A stretch of DNA of 9,352 nt from the NCBI GenBank assembly GCA_017629415.1, contig JAGBXG010000443.1, positions 1-9,352 on the forward strand, written 5' to 3'. Numbering within the stretch: the stretch's first letter is position 1; each line of letters starts with the position of its first letter. Under the pieces are notes generated by a model. The model was not told the origin of the DNA. It saw only the letters and a program-made list of their open reading frames with translations, and ran no database searches. This stretch comes from Pseudomonadota bacterium (lineage in GTDB: Bacteria; Myxococcota; Bradymonadia; UBA4248). The position numbers and the translations under genes were made by a program. Of this stretch, positions 5,146-9,352 are shown one piece after another.

Positions 5146-7119
5146 CTACATCTCTTCAAGTGTCTCAATGCCGAGCAGCTCAAGACCGGCTTTGAGCACA
5201 ACACCAATGGCATCGACAAGCGCAAGCCGTGCGGCTTTTACTGCAGGATTGTCACAGGTTAGGATGGGATGTCCAACTTTATCTGTGAAGATAAAGGCAA
5301 AGCATTTACAAAGATTGAACAAATACTCTGCGATTTTGGCAGGATCACGGCTTTCTGCAGCCCAGTTTAATGTCGAATGGAATTCCATCAGATGCATCAA
5401 GAGACGTTTTTCTTGCGCAGAACTCAGGCAGCTCAAATCAGCCGAGTCATTACGTACGTAACCGGCTTTGCGCAGAATAGAACGCGTACGTGCATAGTTC
5501 ATCAAGCAGTATGCACCTGTGCGGCCTTGCAGATCTAAAGATTTTTCGGGGTTAAATTCCATCCAAGAAGCAGGTGTGACATCCAAGAGGAAGTATTTTA
5601 CAGCTGCCAGCGCAATGGTTTGTGCACGGCGCATCAGTTCTGCTTCGTCAGCATCGGCATAATGTTCGCGGTTTGACTTGTCATCCATAACACCTTTGAC
5701 AAGCTCCGTCATTTCCTCAATCAAGCAATCCGTATCGACAACCGTTCCCTCGCGGCTCTTCATGCGGCCATTCGGAAGCGTGACCATGCCGTAAGACAAA
5801 TGTTCAAAGCAACCTTTTAACTCAGGACGGAGCAAGCCTAAAATCGCAAACAGTACCTTGAAATGATGATTCTGTTCATCGGCAACGACATAAACCATGC
5901 GATCATAGTGATAATCTTTATGGCGTTCAATCGCACAGCCAATATCCTGAGTGATGTAAACGCTTGTACCGTTGCTGCGCAGCACAATCTTGTCTCCAGA
6001 CAATCCCATTTGTGCCAAATCAAACGCCACCGCACCATCCGGAAGCTGATGGAAAAGACCGGATTTCAAACCTTCAGCGACTAAGTCTTTGCCTAACTTA
6101 TATGTTTCACTTTCATAATAAAGCTTGTCAAAACGGATACCCAATGTCTTGTAAGTATCCATAAAACCATCAATGACCCAGCCATTTAAAAGTGCCCAAA
6201 GCTTGCGAGTTTCTGCGTCGCCGTCTTCCCATTTCACGAGCATTGCAGCAGCTTCTTGTCCCAGTTTGCTGACCGTATTGAAATATTTGTCTTTATATCC
6301 GGCCTTGAATGCTGAAAATAAATCGGTAGGTGCTTTGCCTTTCTTTTTGCCTTCAGGCTGTGCGGCATAAGCATCGAGTGCTTTTTGCGCCTTGATGCCG
6401 TCTGGTTCTTGTTTCCATGATTCGAAAGCAGATTTTCCTTCGTTCGAATCCAGCCAGGCGCCATATTCTGCCTGAAATGCTTTTTCAAACATCACATAGT
6501 AATCGCCGATCAGGTGATCACCTTTTTTGCCTACACTTTCAGGCGTTTTATCTGCACCATCATGAATATATGCCGACATCGACTTGCAGATATGAATGCC
6601 ACGGTCATTAATAATATTAACCTTTACTACCTCATATCCCGCTTTCTTTAAAATTCGGGACATCGATTCGCCGATGACATTGTTGCGCAAGTGACCAAGG
6701 TGTTGCGGTTTGTTCGTATTGGGACCCGAAAACTCGATCATCACGCGTTGTTTTTTGCTTTCCAAATCTCCGAAAGCACTATCTTTGTCCAAGATTTCAG
6801 AAAGCACAAGTTTCGACAAACGTGCGGTGTCATATGACATATTCACATAAGGCCCTTGTGCACGCACTTCGTCAAACCACGGCAAATCGGCAAGAACTTT
6901 AGCAAGTTCCTGAGCAATTGCTGCAGGGTTATTCTGTACATTGGCGGGCAATGCCGTCACTTTCCCGCGCAGGGGAAAACACACCATGGCGATATCGCCA
7001 AATGCCGTTTCAGGCACTGGAGACAGATTAATCTGTGATGCTTCGATGTCTGCACCCAATGTGCGGCATGCCGATGCTACGGCTTCCAATAATTCCTGAC
7101 GAAATGTCTGTACGCTCAT
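5146..7119 (-). CDS. argS: Arginyl-tRNA synthetase
   Basis: Class I aminoacyl-tRNA synthetase that charges tRNA-Arg using ATP. From the ATG at 7117-7119 the product is 657 residues. It shows the N-terminal additional domain (TAFGDIAM), the ATP-binding motif FSGPNTNKPQHLGHLRN (HLGH as the HIGH element, about 140-143), the second signature GRMKSREGTVV (about 452-461), and a C-terminal DALR anticodon domain starting near YARTRSILRKAG. It resembles the longer ArgS type seen in Bacteroidetes (GIHICKSM, KKGDHLIGDYYV) rather than the roughly 577-residue E. coli form. Compared with that type as I recall it, it carries about 40-50 extra residues near 220-280, including EGKKKGKAP. A GTG two codons upstream is possible, but AGGTGA (7122-7127) overlaps that GTG and so serves the ATG, although its spacing is short. 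It is a single gene with its own promoter. Confidence 0.96.
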   Translation of the reverse strand: MSVQTFRQELLEAVASACRTLGADIEASQINLSPVPETAFGDIAMVCFPLRGKVTALPANVQNNPAAIAQELAKVLADLPWFDEVRAQGPYVNMSYDTARLSKLVLSEILDKDSAFGDLESKKQRVMIEFSGPNTNKPQHLGHLRNNVIGESMSRILKKAGYEVVKVNIINDRGIHICKSMSAYIHDGADKTPESVGKKGDHLIGDYYVMFEKAFQAEYGAWLDSNEGKSAFESWKQEPDGIKAQKALDAYAAQPEGKKKGKAPTDLFSAFKAGYKDKYFNTVSKLGQEAAAMLVKWEDGDAETRKLWALLNGWVIDGFMDTYKTLGIRFDKLYYESETYKLGKDLVAEGLKSGLFHQLPDGAVAFDLAQMGLSGDKIVLRSNGTSVYITQDIGCAIERHKDYHYDRMVYVVADEQNHHFKVLFAILGLLRPELKGCFEHLSYGMVTLPNGRMKSREGTVVDTDCLIEEMTELVKGVMDDKSNREHYADADEAELMRRAQTIALAAVKYFLLDVTPASWMEFNPEKSLDLQGRTGAYCLMNYARTRSILRKAGYVRNDSADLSCLSSAQEKRLLMHLMEFHSTLNWAAESRDPAKIAEYLFNLCKCFAFIFTDKVGHPILTCDNPAVKAARLALVDAIGVVLKAGLELLGIETLEEM

Positions 7120-7193
7120 ATTCACCTATATTTGATTCAGTAACTATCCGCTGAACAGAGTACACATTTTGTGTCCCCCTAAAACAGCGGCGC

Positions 7194-7223
7194 TGTATAG
7201 CAATGTTATTCAAGATTTATCAA
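7194..7223 (-). promoter_or_regulatory. Probable argS promoter
   Basis: On the minus strand, -35 TTGATA (7218-7223, five of six) and -10 TATACA (7194-7199, four of six) have an 18-base spacer, about 75 bases before the argS ATG. The likely start falls in a small dyad (ACAGC/GCTGT, 7184-7196). A second hairpin (ACACA/TGTGT, 7162-7174) lies in the leader. No T-box or other known leader is evident. Confidence 0.5.
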
Positions 7224-7260
7224 CGATTTAAAGCCAAAGCCTATTGTGCCTTCAAAAGTT

Positions 7261-7332
7261 CAGCAACCAGTACCCGGCTAACTCACGAAAACGCCCAAAT
7301 TTGCGGGATTCCAGAGGGGCTTGAGCCCCTTT
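7261..7332. repeat. Direct repeat copy A (72 bases)
   Basis: This stretch matches 7539-7611 with one single-base gap and four substitutions, about 93% identity. The two copies are in the same orientation with starts 278 bases apart. Both end in a GGGGC-TTGA-GCCCC hairpin. Copy A runs directly into a T9 tract, copy B into the palindrome cluster. Weaker similarity may extend about 15 bases further upstream. Confidence 0.9.
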
Positions 7333-7344
7333 GGCTTTTTTTTT
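7311..7344 (+). terminator. Orphan plus-strand intrinsic terminator
   Basis: CCAGAGGGGC (7311-7320) pairs with GCCCCTTTGG (7325-7334) around a TTGA loop with one G-U pair, followed by C and nine T residues (7336-7344). By sequence this is a strong terminator for plus-strand RNA, but no plus-strand gene lies upstream for several kilobases. It may end an unannotated small RNA or stop transcription antisense to argS. Confidence 0.6.
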
Positions 7345-7538
7345 GCTCGCCCTTTGGCGCGCTTTCTTCGTCAACTGCGTTACTCAGCTCAGTCACGTGC
7401 GCTAGCACGCTCCTTCGCTTCGCGCCTTGTTTCCTCGAAATCACATCCAACTGGCGGCAAAAAAAGTCAGCATTCACGAAGTGTTAAAACTTACCAAGGC
7501 GGAATGGGATACAGAGTTCCCATTTTGCCCCAAGACGT
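7333..7538. other. Spacer between the direct repeats, no convincing gene
   Basis: These 206 bases hold an intrinsic-terminator T-run, a CGTGC/GCACG hairpin (7396-7409) and an AATGGGA/TCCCATT dyad (7503-7524). Several short frames are open on both strands, the longest minus-strand one being a 64-codon GTG frame at 7283-7477 without a ribosome binding site. None looks like a recognisable protein. With the flanking repeats it may be the body of a roughly 350-base composite repeat element. Confidence 0.4.
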
Positions 7539-7611
7539 CAGCAAACCAGTACCCGGCTAACCCACGAAAACGTCCAAAATTGCGGGATTCCAAAGGGGCT
7601 TGAGCCCCTTT
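7539..7611. repeat. Direct repeat copy B (73 bases)
   Basis: Near-identical to 7261-7332 (about 93%). It ends in AAAGGGGC (7592-7599), loop TTGA and GCCCCTTT (7604-7611), which is also the first hairpin of the adjoining palindrome cluster. The junction shows that the 73-base repeat and the hairpin modules belong to one composite structure. Confidence 0.9.
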
Positions 7612-7742
7612 AGTGGGGTCCGGGGCAAAGCCCCGGCAGGATTCCAAAGGGCAGCGCCCTTTGGTGGGGTCCGGGGCAAAGCCCCGGTTGGGGGTAGGCG
7701 CGTATTGGCAAAGCCAATAGCGCCGCAGGGGGCTTTGCCCCC
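7587..7742 (-). repeat. Cluster of six GC-rich palindromes, including a 54-base tandem duplication
   Basis: Hairpins: AAAGGGGC/GCCCCTTT (7592-7611); CCGGGGC/GCCCCGG (7620-7636); CCAAAGGGC/GCCCTTTGG (7644-7664); CCGGGGC/GCCCCGG (7671-7687); GGCGC plus TATTGGC paired with GCCAATA plus GCGCC (7697-7724); GGGGGC/GCCCCC (7728-7742). The first four form two copies of a unit with a 54-base period. Read on the minus strand, each unit is hairpin, ACCCCAC linker, hairpin, GGAATCC, the same plan as 2370-2418. The cluster follows the terminator of the GIDE gene on the same strand. The open frame here (7557-7769) is a by-product of the repeats. Confidence 0.88.
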
Positions 7743-7767
7743 TTCATAAAAATCGATGCTTATTGGC

Positions 7768-7799
7768 AAAAAAAAGCCTCGGAAAATGCCGAGGCTTTT
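7768..7799 (-). terminator. Rho-independent terminator of the GIDE gene
   Basis: On the minus strand the 11-base stem AAAAGCCTCGG/CCGAGGCTTTT (7799-7789 with 7782-7772) closes a 6-base loop and continues into eight U residues (7775-7768). It begins 14 bases past the stop at 7814. Confidence 0.88.
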
Positions 7800-7813
7800 G
7801 AAGTTTGCTGAAC

Positions 7814-8644
7814 TTAACCATTAAGCGAAAACACAACCCCGAGAATACAGGCAACGATGCCAAGGCCACCGCAGATGGCTGCCACGAGAAGCTGAGTTTG
7901 CATATCTTTTTGGGTTGATTTGATCATTTCAGCCGGAGATTTTGTCGAAATAATCACTTTGCCCTTGTCGCTATTTTCGATCATAAGATCGCCCATTTTG
8001 TCACAGAGCGTTCCGACAACCGTGATCTTGCGATCGAGACCGATAATTCTTTCTCGATATTTGATGGTTTCAGGACGCATACCGCCGCGGTATTGGTTGA
8101 AATTGCTGAAATTCAGTGTGAATCCCCCAAAACTCAGTGAATTGCTGTTTTGATTGAAAGCTGTTTCGCTGCGTTCAACGGTTGTGACGAGGTCTTCAAA
8201 GACACCGCCTCGCGGTTCAACGGTTACCGTGTCGGTGCCATCATCGAGTTCAAAGCGCGTGGAGTTGGAGCTTGTATCCAGGGTATCTGTGATTCGACGT
8301 GTTTTGTCGCGCATGTTGCCATCGCTATCACGTTCTTGATAATGCTCGATGCGTTCGGCGGTGACTGACATTTCATAATAGATACATTCTTTTTGTCCCA
8401 GCGGACTGATGAGCGGCTGGGCACATTTGGGCATACCCATAACGGTCAGTTCTTCGGCTGCACTGTTTTCTTCGCCAAGTTCACCGAGATCTTTTTTGGT
8501 CTCGCGGTAGGCCGCAAGAATTTCACCAAGCTTTTGACGACTGGAACGCGTCAGTTGATCAAGGCGTTTTTGCGTACTGAATGTGCGCATGCAAAAAGCG
8601 ATAATGGCAACAATAATAAGAATACCACCTAAAACAAACCACAT
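7814..8644 (-). CDS. GIDE-domain membrane protein
   Basis: A 276-residue membrane protein with an N-terminal transmembrane segment (about 2-18), a charged helical stretch (about 24-65), a soluble domain (about 70-240) and a C-terminal transmembrane segment (about 252-273). The soluble domain has features I associate with the GIDE family, known from the mitochondrial E3 ligase MUL1/GIDE and many bacterial proteins: QPLISPLGQKECIYYEM (76-92), FELDDGTDTVTVEP (131-144), a late ERIIGLDRKITVVGTL (198-213) and VIISTKS (230-236). No RING domain is present, so ligase activity is not implied. In bacteria such genes often lie near lemA-like genes; none is visible here. AAGGAG (8652-8657) lies seven bases before the ATG. 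It is the second gene after 8702-9352, 57 bases apart, and is ended by the terminator at 7768-7799. The domain call is from motif recognition without a profile search. Confidence 0.8.
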   Translation of the reverse strand: MWFVLGGILIIVAIIAFCMRTFSTQKRLDQLTRSSRQKLGEILAAYRETKKDLGELGEENSAAEELTVMGMPKCAQPLISPLGQKECIYYEMSVTAERIEHYQERDSDGNMRDKTRRITDTLDTSSNSTRFELDDGTDTVTVEPRGGVFEDLVTTVERSETAFNQNSNSLSFGGFTLNFSNFNQYRGGMRPETIKYRERIIGLDRKITVVGTLCDKMGDLMIENSDKGKVIISTKSPAEMIKSTQKDMQTQLLVAAICGGLGIVACILGVVFSLNG

Positions 8645-8667
8645 AACTCAACTCCTTATCAAAAGCG

Positions 8668-8691
8668 GATGAACAGCTGTGAATGTTCATC
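8668..8691 (-). other. Hairpin between the two envelope-operon genes
   Basis: GATGAACA (8668-8675) and TGTTCATC (8684-8691) form a perfect 8-base stem with an 8-base loop. It lies 10 bases past the upstream stop and 10 bases before the GIDE ribosome binding site. Only a short T-run (four) follows on the minus strand, so it may act as a leaky terminator or an RNA-stability element. Confidence 0.45.
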
Positions 8692-8701
8692 GGCAGTGTG
8701 A

Positions 8702-9352
8702 TTACATTTCTTCGACTTCTGTGCCGGCCAATCCATGACCGCGTTCACGTTTTTTCTTTTCGATCGGGGCTTCATCTTCGGGTACGGTGAGATGCTCGGG
8801 CAAAGGCTGAGCAGGTCTGTCGGCCACTGAAATGCGCAGACTGAATGCATCTAAAAACAGCTTTTTGAAGGCACCAAATGGATTTTGGAAACGTGAACCG
8901 CGAATTTCAATGCACCAATACAGCGGACGTTTGGGATTTTCGGCATAATCACAATAAAAAGGTTTCTCACAGAAACGCATCATCATCTCGTGATAAACAG
9001 GTTCATTGCTGTTATAGCCTTTTTCGAGAAAAATTTCGTGCGCGGCAGGACCCGGTTCGAAGTAAATTTCCGTCCATTTTTCGGCAATAGCTTCGTCAAC
9101 AGGTGATGCAAAACCACGGAACGCCAGCTGCTGAACCATCGCGGCAACCGCTGCTTTGGGCGGACGATAACCTGCACGTTCGCTTGTGATCATCACATCA
9201 TAACGTTTGATGCGTTCATTTTCGGCGACATCAGGCTGATCTTCATCCAATTTGGCTTCGATGACTTCGTCTTTGGCTTCGATGACTTCGTCTTTGGCTT
9301 CGATGACTTCGTCTTTGGCTTCGATGACTTCGTCTTTGGCTTCGATGACTTC
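8702..9352 (-). CDS. Unrecognised protein with N-terminal heptad repeat, 5' end outside the window
   Basis: The frame is open from the window edge to TAA at 8702-8704, giving 216 visible residues without a start. The first 34 visible residues are copies of the seven-residue unit EVIEAKD, followed by a charged stretch (LDEDQPDVAENE). Then comes a roughly 120-residue globular-looking region containing RYDVMITSERAGYRPPKAA, EKWTEIYFEPG, a YHEMMMRFCEKPFYCDYAENP segment and RPLYWCIEIRGSRF. The tail is Pro/Glu/Lys-rich (EDEAPIEKKKRERG) and ends TEVEEM. I see no signal peptide, transmembrane segment or known catalytic motif in the visible part. A TTG at 9248-9250 could be read as a start, but the open coding frame and repeat continue unbroken upstream, so the true start is beyond 9352. 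It lies 57 bases upstream of the GIDE gene on the same strand and is probably cotranscribed with it. Confidence 0.8.
   Translation of the reverse strand, partial: EVIEAKDEVIEAKDEVIEAKDEVIEAKDEVIEAKLDEDQPDVAENERIKRYDVMITSERAGYRPPKAAVAAMVQQLAFRGFASPVDEAIAEKWTEIYFEPGPAAHEIFLEKGYNSNEPVYHEMMMRFCEKPFYCDYAENPKRPLYWCIEIRGSRFQNPFGAFKKLFLDAFSLRISVADRPAQPLPEHLTVPEDEAPIEKKKRERGHGLAGTEVEEM
9251..9352 (-). repeat. Perfect 21-base tandem repeat encoding EVIEAKD
   Basis: Four complete and one partial (18 bases) identical copies run into the window edge, starting at 9251, 9272, 9293, 9314 and 9335. The 21-base period keeps the reading frame and gives a heptad with Val and Ala spaced 3/4 (a/d-like), with four charged residues per unit. 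No base differs between copies, which points to recent expansion or homogenisation. The total copy number is not visible. Confidence 0.95.

Noticed and set aside
7203..7487. 94-codon plus-strand frame over repeat copy A and the spacer
   Set aside because: It crosses a strong terminator, has no ribosome binding site, and the single-base gap between repeat copies shifts this frame.
7587..7742. CRISPR or insertion-sequence ends
   Set aside because: The palindromes differ in sequence and length, there are no unique spacers of constant size, and no transposase gene is in the window.
7557..7769. 70-codon minus-strand frame over the palindrome cluster
   Set aside because: Its sequence (GALPRTPPKGA-type repeats) is a direct translation of the GC-rich hairpins. 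It has no independent coding evidence and is likely a false protein.
9248..9250. TTG as start of the last gene
   Set aside because: The coding repeat continues in frame to the window edge and no ribosome binding site precedes the TTG.
9251..9352. CRISPR-like array
   Set aside because: The 21-base units are directly abutting with no spacers and keep a reading frame.

Overview
The window is bacterial chromosomal DNA of moderate GC content. It holds eight complete or nearly complete genes, two fragments cut by the window edges, and unusually repeat-rich intergenic DNA. A cysteine-array lipoprotein, an rpsP-khpA-rimM-trmD-rplS ribosome cluster and a GIDE-domain membrane protein together suggest a Gram-negative, probably uncultured lineage. 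Large Cys-rich lipoproteins of this style are frequent in Myxococcota/Bradymonadota-like 'deltaproteobacteria'. That placement is an inference from protein style, not from a search, and is held weakly.

Layout. 1-57: 3' end of a plus-strand gene, followed by an intrinsic terminator. 268-2310 (+): a 680-residue predicted lipoprotein built almost wholly of 25 four-cysteine repeats with exact C-x5-C-x5-C-x4-C spacing. 2311-2508: convergent intergenic region with a two-hairpin GC-rich palindromic module and a bidirectional terminator. 2509-4951 (-): translation cluster rpsP, khpA, rimM, trmD, rplS, read right to left. Its promoter is just upstream of rpsP, a strong terminator lies between khpA and rimM, and rplS appears to have its own matching promoter. 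5146-7119 (-): argS. 7126-7813: about 690 bases without a convincing gene, holding the argS promoter, a 73-base direct repeat, an orphan plus-strand terminator, and a cluster of GGGGC/GCCCC palindromes. 7814-8644 (-): GIDE-domain membrane protein. 8702-9352 (-): unrecognised protein, cut by the window edge, whose visible N-terminal part is a perfect 21-base (seven-residue) tandem repeat.

How it works together. The ribosome cluster supplies S16 and L19, the KH-domain RNA chaperone KhpA, the 30S maturation factor RimM and the tRNA m1G37 methyltransferase TrmD. ArgS charges tRNA-Arg. The signals suggest that the two enzyme/maturation genes (rimM, trmD) are held below the ribosomal protein genes by a terminator and a weak ribosome binding site, while rplS is restored by a second promoter. 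The lipoprotein and the GIDE/unknown pair are envelope-associated accessory genes of unknown role. The palindromic modules sit just past gene 3' ends and share one modular design, so they look like a dispersed repeat family of this genome.
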